A stretch of DNA of 26,483 nucleotides from positions 1-26,483 of the IMG/VR virus record IMGVR_UViG_3300018914_000008; one strand, written 5' to 3'. Below, piece by piece: positions 5,770-12,506 of this stretch (position 1 is the stretch's first letter; the number at the start of each line of letters is the position of its first letter). This stretch comes from a virus. The position numbers and the translations under genes are program-made. The notes beneath the pieces were generated by a model. The model was not told where the DNA came from. It saw nothing but the letters and a program-made list of their open reading frames with translations, and made no database searches.

Positions 5770-5913
5770 TTATACCTCTTCTGGTAGTGGTTTACCGTTT
5801 GTTCCAAGTCCTAATTGATTTAACTCTTCTTCAACTGATGGCTGAAGGTTAGCAGGAACGGATTCAAATTTTCTTACACCCTTAATAATCAATGTTACAT
5901 ATACAGTTACCAT
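5770..5913 (-). CDS. CD1375-like small phage protein
   Basis: This encodes 47 aa starting MVTVYVTLIIKGVRKFESVP. The start at 5913 is fixed by AGGAGG 7 nt upstream; the longer frame to 6024 is an artefact overlapping xkdX. The pattern 'V-x-V-Y-x-x-L-I-I-x-G' followed by a short amphipathic helix is that of small proteins placed between the tail and holin genes in many Firmicute phages (CD1375-like). Function is unknown. The central segment PANLQPSVEEELNQLGLG resembles the end of XkdX encoded just upstream (EEVPENLRASVQALL), so the two may be related by duplication. Confidence 0.65.
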   Translation of the reverse strand: MVTVYVTLIIKGVRKFESVPANLQPSVEEELNQLGLGTNGKPLPEEV

Positions 5914-5950
5914 CGTTTCACCTCCTCTACCTAGTAGTAAAATTAGACAT

Positions 5951-5983
5951 AAAAAAAATCTACTCATTGTCCTGATCAAGTAG
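5951..5983 (-). terminator. Candidate internal terminator at the end of xkdX
   Basis: On the minus strand the last codons of xkdX form CTACTTG/TGAGTAG (two G-U pairs, 10-nt loop), followed by A and a run of eight T. The position, between structural and lysis genes, is a natural control point. The stem is weak, so this is a tentative call. Confidence 0.35.
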
Positions 5984-6070
5984 TGCTTGAACAGAAGCTC
6001 GTAGATTCTCTGGGACTTCTTCAATAGTCCTTAACCCTGCTTTTATTAATTTGTAATATACTGCTGCCAC
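5960..6070 (-). CDS. xkdX: XkdX family protein
   Basis: This encodes 36 aa from a GTG at 6070, with AGGAGG 6 nt upstream. The product begins AAVYYKLIKAGLRTIEEVP and ends ALLDQDNE, the classic XkdX layout (aromatic N-terminus, 'IKxGxxTIEDVPxxLRxxV'). XkdX is encoded after the fibre genes in PBSX and many Bacillus phages; its function is unknown. The start lies just beyond the stop of the preceding 132-aa gene (TAA at 6073-6075), whose last codons supply the ribosome binding site. Confidence 0.8.
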   Translation of the reverse strand: MAAVYYKLIKAGLRTIEEVPENLRASVQALLDQDNE

Positions 6071-6072
6071 GT

Positions 6073-6471
6073 TTAACCTCCTAATATTGTTTCATATAGT
6101 TCAGTGATAGCCAGTAAAGAAGTTAAGTTATCCTTTTCAGCTATAGCTAATTTCTGTTGGAGTTCCTCTATCTGTTCTGTTAAAGGCTTCTGAAACATGG
6201 GTTCTTGACCTTCTGATCCGTATGAAAATTCAAGTTTTCCAACACTATTCACTCTATAGCCATTAGCCTGAGCAAAATCATGTGAGAATTGACCAAATGC
6301 TAACTTTAATACTCCTACACTGTCTCTATTTAGCCCCTTAAGAGCTTCGTAGCGCTGAAAGTCCTCGGCTTCTGTAGTTTCTCTTACGTACCCTTGCATT
6401 TCTCCAGTGTCTACAATTACGTTACCTGTGGCTTTGTCATAATAAATTTTACGACCTATTTTTTTAATCAT
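6073..6471 (-). CDS. XkdW-position tail protein with C-terminal coiled coil
   Basis: This encodes 132 aa. The N-terminus (IKKIGRKIYYDKATGNVIVD then TGEMQGYV) is a beta-hairpin-rich start common in short proteins after fibre genes in Bacillus phages. The middle contains a repeated 'VGVLKLAFGQFSHDF' / 'VGKLEFSYG' strand pattern, and residues about 98-128 (LTEQIEELQQKLAIAEKDNL) form a coiled coil. It sits in the XkdW slot between the last fibre and xkdX, so a role in fibre attachment or folding is inference. GGGGG precedes the ATG at 6471 at a reasonable distance. Confidence 0.65.
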   Translation of the reverse strand: MIKKIGRKIYYDKATGNVIVDTGEMQGYVRETTEAEDFQRYEALKGLNRDSVGVLKLAFGQFSHDFAQANGYRVNSVGKLEFSYGSEGQEPMFQKPLTEQIEELQQKLAIAEKDNLTSLLAITELYETILGG

Positions 6472-6487
6472 GATTAGTGCCCCCTTT

Positions 6488-6988
6488 TTATTCTATGGCT
6501 ATCCAGGTATATTCTTGTGCAGCCCATTGTTGGGCGAAATTAAAGCCGTCGGGCTGGATAGAAGCGTTTGTATTCGCTAACACCCCTCCGTAGGTTCCAC
6601 TTTGGTTATAGTACCTAACTGCGTTCGTTGTAACCGCAGAAGAACCGTTATGATACGGTATATCTATAGTGGTAATTATGCCTACTTCTTGCCTTCTTGT
6701 ACTTGTTACATTTCCCGAAGCGTATAAAAATACTAATGATGGGGTAAATTGAAGCCCTGCTACTGTTCCTCTTCCTGCATTATCAGACGTAGCTGTACCG
6801 CTAGCTACTTTCTTACCTAGCTGTATGTTACCTACCTTCTGCACTAAGTCGTACATGGTTTCGTTCCCCGTCAAAGTAACGCCCTTCGCCTGTAGCTGGC
6901 TTACCAGTTCCGCGTACTGGTTCCCGCCTGTATGCTCTTTTATCTGCGCTATTATTTGATCTATCGTTGCGCCGTTTTGAAGTGTCAT
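6488..6988 (-). CDS. Tail fibre / receptor-binding protein, third of three related genes
   Basis: This encodes 166 aa. Residues about 25-55 contain the module LVSQLQAKGVTLTGNETMYD then LVQKVGNIQLGKK, also recognisable in the two upstream fibre genes (IAAKGVAAASGDSLQTLANK in the first). The rest is a glycine- and threonine-rich beta domain ending EYTWIAIE; the second fibre ends NWTWLAWE, so the C-terminal domains are paralogous. This fits a receptor-binding tip. The gene is about 70 aa shorter than its neighbour because the N-terminal linker module is shorter. AAAGGGG precedes the ATG. Confidence 0.7.
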   Translation of the reverse strand: MTLQNGATIDQIIAQIKEHTGGNQYAELVSQLQAKGVTLTGNETMYDLVQKVGNIQLGKKVASGTATSDNAGRGTVAGLQFTPSLVFLYASGNVTSTRRQEVGIITTIDIPYHNGSSAVTTNAVRYYNQSGTYGGVLANTNASIQPDGFNFAQQWAAQEYTWIAIE

Positions 6989-7004
6989 AAGCTAACCCCT
7001 TTCT

Positions 7005-7718
7005 TTATTCCCATGCTAGCCATGTCCAGTTTTTGTTAGATTGTACCGGCATGAGGAATCCAGTTTCATTACAGTAAGTTACGCGGTTATCCTGGAAGAT
7101 GTAGCCCGTAGCAGAACCGTTTGTACCGTTGTATCCTGTTATCCATCGACAATCGTTGTTACTTGATAAACCGTATGCACGCTGGTAAATACTAAAAGGG
7201 GCTTCTGAATATGCCGCAAACTGATTGTCTGCTAGTGTGGAAGAAGGCGGCGCATACGCTATTATACCTTTAGGCTTAAAGCCTAGCCCACTTACTGTAA
7301 TAAAGGGGACGGTATACGTGTTATTAGTAGACGTATAGAAGGTATTGGTAGAAGGCGCGGTAGCGACCCCTGTAGCAAATTTCTTCCCCTTCGGCATATT
7401 TAAAATAGCAGCTGCTATATCCCCCCAGGTATCCGTAACTTCTCTAGGAAAAGTAGGGTCAAAGGTTTTAAGTTTGTTTACTATGTCTGTTTTTATCGCA
7501 CCGTTATTAGTCTTTATGTCGTTTGCAATCCCTACCAGGGTATTACGCTTTTCTAGTAATCTAGCTTTCTGTACAAGGCTTTCCACGCTCTCCGTATTAT
7601 TTGCGCTTATTCCATGTTCATTTAGCACCCATACTAGCGCGTCTTTTTCATTTATACCTGTTAGTTCCTGCTGCTTAGCTATAATGTCACCTATTTTTGC
7701 GTTACTAGGTAAAGGCAT
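7005..7718 (-). CDS. Tail fibre / receptor-binding protein, second of three related genes
   Basis: This encodes 237 aa. The N-terminus LPSNAKIGDIIAKQQELTG resembles that of the third fibre gene (NGATIDQIIAQIKEHTG). Residues about 60-105 carry the helical module NDIKTNNGAIKTDIVNKLKT followed by FDPTFP and TWGDIAAAI, matching AEANNEAIKETMRQKLNAFD and GSVWNTL in the first fibre. The C-terminal ~120 residues are beta-rich, with many Tyr, Asn and Thr, and end NWTWLAWE. AGGAGG lies about 11 nt before the ATG. Role: side or central fibre with host-binding tip, by position after the baseplate genes and by composition. Confidence 0.72.
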   Translation of the reverse strand: MPLPSNAKIGDIIAKQQELTGINEKDALVWVLNEHGISANNTESVESLVQKARLLEKRNTLVGIANDIKTNNGAIKTDIVNKLKTFDPTFPREVTDTWGDIAAAILNMPKGKKFATGVATAPSTNTFYTSTNNTYTVPFITVSGLGFKPKGIIAYAPPSSTLADNQFAAYSEAPFSIYQRAYGLSSNNDCRWITGYNGTNGSATGYIFQDNRVTYCNETGFLMPVQSNKNWTWLAWE

Positions 7719-7737
7719 GTAGTAGACCTCCTCCTTT

Positions 7738-8439
7738 CTATGTTCCTTGTGTAACTGGCATTTCCGGCAAAGTTATTCCTATTCTTACATTTTGGGTATA
7801 TGCTTCTCCCCCGCTTGCCGTTCGGCAGTATATTTGTATGTCGTCGCCTGTATTTACTGTAATATCTTCGCTAAATGTTATAAACGTTGTACTGTTTCTC
7901 GTTCTTTCAGTACCTACGGCAATACCGTTTTTATATATTCTTGCAAAGCCTGTACCCCCTGAGGTTGCGAAGTCAAATAGCACTCTAATAGTTCCAGGGT
8001 ACTGTGCTATATACCCACCTCTGTTAATCACATAAGCAGTTTGATTTGTTGTTTGTCTAAGTGTTGAGTTTTGATATAGGTACGTGTCCCCTGCTTTAAG
8101 TGGATTAAATGGCTCGGTTTTTATCTGCCCTACCTTATTCGCTAAAGTCTGTAAGCTGTCACCACTAGCTGCAGCTACTCCTTTTGCCGCTATGTTTTGC
8201 GCTAATTTTGTTTTTGATGTTTGAAGTGTGTCAAAGGAATTGTACAGCGTATTCCATACGGAACCACTAGGAATAGCTAGAGATGAATCAAAAGCGTTTA
8301 GCTTTTGGCGCATGGTTTCCTTTATTGCCTCATTATTCGCTTCTGCTTCATTTGTTAATTGGATAAGGGCTTGCTTATCTGCTAAGCTAATACCTCCACC
8401 ACCTAGACCTCTCGCCTTATATGGATCTGCTCTAAGCAT
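7738..8439 (-). CDS. Tail fibre protein, first of three related genes
   Basis: This encodes 233 aa. A short N-terminus with a GLGGGG hinge is followed by a helical module (residues 20-65: LADKQALIQLTNEAEANNEA, then MRQKLNAF) and the segment NIAAKGVAAASGDSLQTLAN (residues about 82-102), after which a beta domain extends to the end (GTIRVLFDFATSGGTGFARI, NTGDDIQIYCRTASGG). These modules recur in the next two genes. GGGGGAG lies 9 nt before the ATG. The location after YmfQ and the tail-adaptor gene is the XkdV fibre slot. Confidence 0.7.
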   Translation of the reverse strand: MLRADPYKARGLGGGGISLADKQALIQLTNEAEANNEAIKETMRQKLNAFDSSLAIPSGSVWNTLYNSFDTLQTSKTKLAQNIAAKGVAAASGDSLQTLANKVGQIKTEPFNPLKAGDTYLYQNSTLRQTTNQTAYVINRGGYIAQYPGTIRVLFDFATSGGTGFARIYKNGIAVGTERTRNSTTFITFSEDITVNTGDDIQIYCRTASGGEAYTQNVRIGITLPEMPVTQGT

Positions 8440-8454
8440 AACTAAACTCCCCCT

Positions 8455-8823
8455 CTATGACGGAACCTTTTTGATAATTTTTCCTCTTGAATCATAAGTC
8501 AGTGTCCAAGTGATCGTGCGCTTTACTGTCACTCCATCATTTGAGTACTCTGTCCATGTATCTGTTAGATAGTTCCCATTTGACTTATTTGAAAGAGCCA
8601 TTTTTAGATAAAGGCTATTATCGCTTGGTCTTCTATAATTAACTACTCTATAAATCTCTAATTCTGAATCATAAGTAGATGTATCTACTTCTTCAATATA
8701 ATTACCTAGAGCTGAGTCTATTCTTTCCCAGTTTTCATTGAGCATTGTTTGAGTGTTGAAAGTAGTCGTTTCCTTGTTTTCTTGAGGTACAAGGTTTAAA
8801 CCTAAATTTTGAGTACTACTCAC
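8455..8823 (-). CDS. Baseplate/fibre adaptor-like tail protein
   Basis: This encodes 122 aa from GTG 8823, touching the TAA of the upstream ymfQ-like gene. The N-terminal segment LGLNLVPQENKETTTFNTQT then MLNENWERID is very typical of the N-terminus of phage fibre proteins that plug into the baseplate. The remainder is a small beta domain with YLTDTWTEYSNDGVTVKRTI and ends in lysines. Inference: a short fibre or adaptor carrying a baseplate-binding N-terminus, with the receptor-binding parts supplied by the next three genes. No cysteine or membrane segment is visible. Confidence 0.65.
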   Translation of the reverse strand: MSSTQNLGLNLVPQENKETTTFNTQTMLNENWERIDSALGNYIEEVDTSTYDSELEIYRVVNYRRPSDNSLYLKMALSNKSNGNYLTDTWTEYSNDGVTVKRTITWTLTYDSRGKIIKKVPS

Positions 8824-9354
8824 TTAATAAACACCTCCTGCAAATTTACTTAATGGGGTAGCTTCCAGCTCTGCTATGCTAATAGATTCTACATCCCTTA
8901 CAAATAGGTAAACGAACAAGTAGACCACTTCCCTAAATGCAGGCTTAATATCATCAAGTACTTGTTGTAAATCCGCAAGATTAGGTGGAATACCAAAAAG
9001 GCCATTGAATTTAATATTAATTCGCCCATCATAGGTAACTTCTACTTCTCCGTTTGTGTAAGCATCTGCTACTAATTTTATTAGAGAAGCATCCAGTTTC
9101 CCTGAACCCCTCCATTTAGATTTGACTACTGAGCGCCTTTCTTCCAGAGGTTTTTTGAGGTCCGTAGGAATGTTAAGTTCCTTCTCGTAAATGTTAAGTC
9201 CCCAGGTTGCCGTATCTACATTTAGCTGTTTCCGAACATCTTCAACGCTCAGATTGAATGACTGCAGTTGCTTATCTTCCGTATTAAACATGGCAATAAA
9301 CTCTTCATTTTTACGCAAAAACAAAGGGAGTTGGTTAATCATCTCTTTAGACAA
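8824..9354 (-). CDS. YmfQ/XkdU-like tail protein (DUF2313, baseplate wedge)
   Basis: This encodes 176 aa from TTG 9354, which has GGAGGGG 6 nt upstream; a GTG at 9390 is possible but lies far inside the preceding gene. The product starts LSKEMINQLPLFLRKNEEF and contains KELNIPTDLKKPLEERRSVV and KSKWRGSGKLDASLIKLVAD, the hallmarks of the YmfQ (XkdU) family, where a 'R-R-x-x-V-x-x-x-x-R/W-G' helix precedes an IP-like domain. These proteins connect the baseplate J protein to the fibres, like gp48/gpI. The gene overlaps the baseplate J gene by 8 nt. Confidence 0.82.
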   Translation of the reverse strand: MSKEMINQLPLFLRKNEEFIAMFNTEDKQLQSFNLSVEDVRKQLNVDTATWGLNIYEKELNIPTDLKKPLEERRSVVKSKWRGSGKLDASLIKLVADAYTNGEVEVTYDGRINIKFNGLFGIPPNLADLQQVLDDIKPAFREVVYLFVYLFVRDVESISIAELEATPLSKFAGGVY

Positions 9355-10414
9355 TGGTAACCCCTCCCAATACTGCAACTTCTTCCTCACCTATTTGAAT
9401 GTTAGAAGCCCCTCCATTGATTACTAAGTCTTCATAATCCATTATTCCTGGTGTTTGAAGGATTAGGCTACCAACCTTAGCGTAAGAGACATACTCTTCT
9501 ATAAAAGCTATTTCCTTAAGATAATTAATCAGAGTGCTTTCCACATTTTCTTGTCTTTGCTCATCTGTATAAGCAGGATCCTTCACAGCTGTAAAGGAGA
9601 TTTCAAGGGGTAGAGCTTGCGCACTTTCTATTAAGGTTATCCCTACAAATGCAGGAGCTACCCCATCACCCAGCCCTGTACCGCCCGGATCAATATAATT
9701 TTGAACGGCATCTACAAGCTCTTGGCTGGCAGGTTGTTTGTGAGAATCTATTATAACTATCTTGATAGTACTATTTCCTTGAAAGGTAGGAAACACTTTA
9801 GCGTCACCAACGCCAGGTACTTCTTTGGCCCAACTTTTATACTGATGTTTATTGCCGCTTGTCGCTGGTGTCCTTATACGTTCATAGAACCTCGCTAGTA
9901 GTTCTTTATCACTTTCAGCTTCAAATCCATCACGAGTCGGCTCAGGATTCGTCACAGAGGAGATTCCTGCTATTGTAATTGGGATAAATCGAATCTGCCC
10001 AGCTGGCACATTCCCTATAGGGCCCAATTGTCTACATCGAACCGCAACAAGACCACTATTCACTATTGTTGCAGGCTCAGTAGCTTCAAATTGTATACCT
10101 GACTCTGTTTCAAAGAGGTCACCAATCGTAATAGTCCCATTACCACTTACTAGCACGTGACCAATAGCATAAGTGCCTTTTCTTCTCCTTTGTCCAGTCC
10201 GCTGGTTTATTCTCTTTTCAAGAATATCTCCACTTAAGTTTTCAATGTCTAACTCACTAACTACCTTATTTAGGTTCTTATATGCTTCCTCTAGTTGATT
10301 TGCTGCAGGCTTTGTGGCGTCATAGATGAATGAACCTTCTCGTTTATCCAGCTCTTTAGGAATGTCAGAAAGCATCTGTTCATGGATTTTTTTTGATGTC
10401 TTATCTTCAAACAT
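9347..10414 (-). CDS. xkdT: Baseplate J/gp47-like protein
   Basis: This encodes 355 aa. The start MFEDKTSKKIHEQMLSDIPK, the segment KREGSFIYDATKPAANQLEE, FEAESDKELLARFYERIRTP, ATSGNKHQYKSWAKEVPGVG and DPGGTGLGDGVAPAFVGITL are all typical of the baseplate J family (XkdT; P2 gpJ). The protein forms the wedge of the contractile-tail baseplate. The start at 10414 follows AGGAGGTG and overlaps the DUF2634 gene by 8 nt. Length is normal for the Bacillus family members. Confidence 0.92.
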   Translation of the reverse strand: MFEDKTSKKIHEQMLSDIPKELDKREGSFIYDATKPAANQLEEAYKNLNKVVSELDIENLSGDILEKRINQRTGQRRRKGTYAIGHVLVSGNGTITIGDLFETESGIQFEATEPATIVNSGLVAVRCRQLGPIGNVPAGQIRFIPITIAGISSVTNPEPTRDGFEAESDKELLARFYERIRTPATSGNKHQYKSWAKEVPGVGDAKVFPTFQGNSTIKIVIIDSHKQPASQELVDAVQNYIDPGGTGLGDGVAPAFVGITLIESAQALPLEISFTAVKDPAYTDEQRQENVESTLINYLKEIAFIEEYVSYAKVGSLILQTPGIMDYEDLVINGGASNIQIGEEEVAVLGGVTIV

Positions 10415-10844
10415 TACGATTCACCTCCTGCTCAAATGAATCCCCATTGATCAGGTTTACTCTGAAATGAACAGTTAAGAGAGAGCTCTTCCTTTCAAAT
10501 TCCCATCCACTCAACGATTCAATATATGGATGTTTTGTGAGCTCTTCAGTCAGCTCCCTTTTCAATTCACTCTCTATGAATTCCTGAGGAAAATTGGAAC
10601 CGAATAAATCCTCAATACTTATACCAAAGTCGCTATCTTCATAAACCTTAAATCGAAATTTTTCTGTCCGAATAACTTTTTCAATCCAGACCTTGATAGC
10701 TTCTTTTCCCTCGACCTCGACTAGCTTTCCGTCTTTCTTAACGAATTGGCCAGTATTAAAATCAAATAAAAAAGACTTACCTAATGGGGGTAACTCTTCT
10801 TGACCTTCAATATCTATTTCTAATTCAGTAATTTGTGGCAGCAT
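10407..10844 (-). CDS. DUF2634 (XkdS-like) baseplate protein, gpW/gp25-like
   Basis: This encodes 145 aa. GKSFLFDFNTGQFVKKDGKL, EGKEAIKVWIEKVIRTEKFR and FKVYEDSDFGISIEDLFGS are diagnostic of the XkdS/DUF2634 family, structural counterparts of T4 gp25 and P2 gpW that initiate sheath assembly on the baseplate. The 'R-T-E-K-F-x-F-x-V-Y' segment corresponds to the conserved gp25 core. The start overlaps the stop of the DUF2577 gene (TAATG), and its 3' end overlaps baseplate J by 8 nt. Confidence 0.88.
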   Translation of the reverse strand: MLPQITELEIDIEGQEELPPLGKSFLFDFNTGQFVKKDGKLVEVEGKEAIKVWIEKVIRTEKFRFKVYEDSDFGISIEDLFGSNFPQEFIESELKRELTEELTKHPYIESLSGWEFERKSSLLTVHFRVNLINGDSFEQEVNRNV

Positions 10845-11104
10845 TACAATCTCACCGCCTTATCTATTAAATAATACGTTTGTTGATCCTGAGATGGCAT
10901 TAATATTACCTCATCTCTATTTACTAGAGTATTGTTTAGTAAAGCTGCAGCTATTATCAGATGTTCTTTTTCAAGTATGATTTCCTTACCTATAGCAATT
11001 TTTATATTTGGAGGAGGAGTAAGGACCATACCAGTAACCATGCCCATGAATGATGGATTTTCCCTTGCCTTAAATAGTTTTGCTAATTCTGTCACAGCAT
11101 CCAT
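10844..11104 (-). CDS. DUF2577 (XkdR-like) baseplate protein
   Basis: This encodes 86 aa. The central segment GMVLTPPPNIKIAIGKEIIL and the end DQQTYYLIDKAVRL match the DUF2577/XkdR family of small tail proteins between the hub and DUF2634. The fold is probably an OB-like barrel similar to phage spike adaptors; this is by family, not seen directly. It begins directly after the TAG of the hub gene, so reinitiation is likely. Family members are usually 90-130 aa, so this one is slightly short. Confidence 0.82.
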   Translation of the reverse strand: MDAVTELAKLFKARENPSFMGMVTGMVLTPPPNIKIAIGKEIILEKEHLIIAAALLNNTLVNRDEVILMPSQDQQTYYLIDKAVRL

Positions 11105-12079
11105 CTATATCATCCCCAATTCTAAATCCATTAAGTGTACACCATTAGATACAGTATGATTTACTCCATTAACTTTATATAAGCCCTTCATTCCAGTTAT
11201 GGGTTCCTCGATTTCTAGTATTCTACCTGCTCTGACACGATCGTCCCCAGGAGCCGGAACACTCCCACTTTCAAATACTTTACCTAATTCCTTTAATAGG
11301 TTTCGTGCCATATTTTTTGCCTTAGCTACATCTTTTTTATCTACTTGATGAACTTCTTGTAGGAGTCCATATGAGTTTATTAATTCATCATCACTAAGCG
11401 AGAAAATCAATTTATCCTCGTGGGTAATTTGAATCTTATTCTTCATTTCTTCAATGGAGCGTGTTCGGGATGGCTCACCTAAAGCCTGGACAATATTGGT
11501 CTCTCCAAGGTTAGAAGCAAGCTTAAATGTGCCTGAAACAATTAAATCAGACTGTTTTTCAATGTTAAGCTTCCCTTTGTTCATTTCCATTCTATACTTC
11601 TGGCCGAGATCGCTTTTTGCCTGCTCTAGTATATCCTTTATGATGTCGCTAATCGCATCATTTGGATAGATTTTATTAACGAGAGTTGGGATAGAAGTAA
11701 TATGCCCTATTGGTACTTTAAAGTCGGTTAACATTTTACGAATCGCTTGATCGGCCCTAATTTTATTAAACTGATAAATAGCTTTAGATTTGTTTAAATA
11801 ATAACTGTAGTCAAATGATGTATATTGAACAGAACTACGACCATTCTGATTCTCTGTAAAGATGACCCCTCGTGTAATTTCCTCTTTGTTTTTCAAGATC
11901 ACCAAATTACCCAATTCTACAGGATTCACAGGAAATAGCTTAGTGTCACTATGGGCAACCTCAAAGTCTAAAACAACACTTAACTCATCAACATGGCTTC
12001 TCCATGCAATATTCCCTACAATAGGTGTAATGTTTATCATTGATCGATTTTTTACTAACCAAAGTTCATGACTCATCAT
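11105..12079 (-). CDS. xkdQ: XkdQ-like baseplate hub protein (gp27/late control D type)
   Basis: This encodes 324 aa. The N-terminus ELWLVKNRSMINITPIVGNI, the middle NKIRADQAIRKMLTDFKVPI and the C-terminal segment GRILEIEEPITGMKGLYKVN are characteristic of XkdQ, a homologue of the T4 gp27/P2 gpD hub around which the tube and spike assemble. Two consecutive ATG codons at 12079 and 12076 both work; GAAGGTG lies upstream and overlaps the end of the xkdP-like gene (TAATG). Length equals the PBSX version. Confidence 0.87.
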   Translation of the reverse strand: MMSHELWLVKNRSMINITPIVGNIAWRSHVDELSVVLDFEVAHSDTKLFPVNPVELGNLVILKNKEEITRGVIFTENQNGRSSVQYTSFDYSYYLNKSKAIYQFNKIRADQAIRKMLTDFKVPIGHITSIPTLVNKIYPNDAISDIIKDILEQAKSDLGQKYRMEMNKGKLNIEKQSDLIVSGTFKLASNLGETNIVQALGEPSRTRSIEEMKNKIQITHEDKLIFSLSDDELINSYGLLQEVHQVDKKDVAKAKNMARNLLKELGKVFESGSVPAPGDDRVRAGRILEIEEPITGMKGLYKVNGVNHTVSNGVHLMDLELGMI

Positions 12080-12498
12080 TACACCTTCTTTTGTTGTAGC
12101 TTAATAAACCTAAATTCTTCGAGCTCCAGAGTATAGTTAATGTCTCCACTACCATCATGAACACCATAGGTAAAGGACTCTATGGCCATCGGCAAGTTAA
12201 TAGGTGTTCCTGTAATTATTAAGCGAATTGGGACTCTTTTAGCCTTCCAAGCTTCAAGCATGGTGACATATTCCCACCCTTTATACGTTCGATCCCTTAG
12301 AAAAGGATAGTCTTTAACAGGGAAAAACGACTGTAAGGATAAAGACTTTAATCCTTGTAGGCCGATAAGTTTTAAATCTCCCTGTGAGACTGAAGTAAAA
12401 ATCTCGTTATTTTGAGGACTTTTAATATCAAATGCCTCTGGTACAACCGGCAACTTTATCACACGTTCTCGATTATTAATGCTCAAATATATATCCAT
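12079..12498 (-). CDS. XkdP-like tail protein without LysM domain
   Basis: This encodes 139 aa. INNRERVIKLPVVPEAFDIK, LIGLQGLKSLSLQSFFPVKD and YPFLRDRTYKGWEYVTMLEA match the N-terminal half of XkdP. GSGDINYTLELEEFRFIKL corresponds to the end of that domain. PBSX XkdP is about 235 aa with a C-terminal LysM peptidoglycan-binding domain; here the protein stops right after the first domain. Such short forms occur in other phages (T4 gp53-like wedge component), so this may be a natural variant. It lies between tape measure and hub as in PBSX; the start has AGGTGA 4 nt upstream. Confidence 0.8.
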   Translation of the reverse strand: MDIYLSINNRERVIKLPVVPEAFDIKSPQNNEIFTSVSQGDLKLIGLQGLKSLSLQSFFPVKDYPFLRDRTYKGWEYVTMLEAWKAKRVPIRLIITGTPINLPMAIESFTYGVHDGSGDINYTLELEEFRFIKLQQKKV

Positions 12499-12506
12499 AG
12501 CATCAC

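Noticed and set aside
5770-6024. 84-aa open frame as one gene
   Set aside because: The first 37 residues lie inside xkdX in another frame, and a strong AGGAGG fixes the start at 5913.
6488-8439. Diversity-generating retroelement acting on the fibre genes
   Set aside because: No reverse transcriptase and no template/variable repeat pair was seen in the window.
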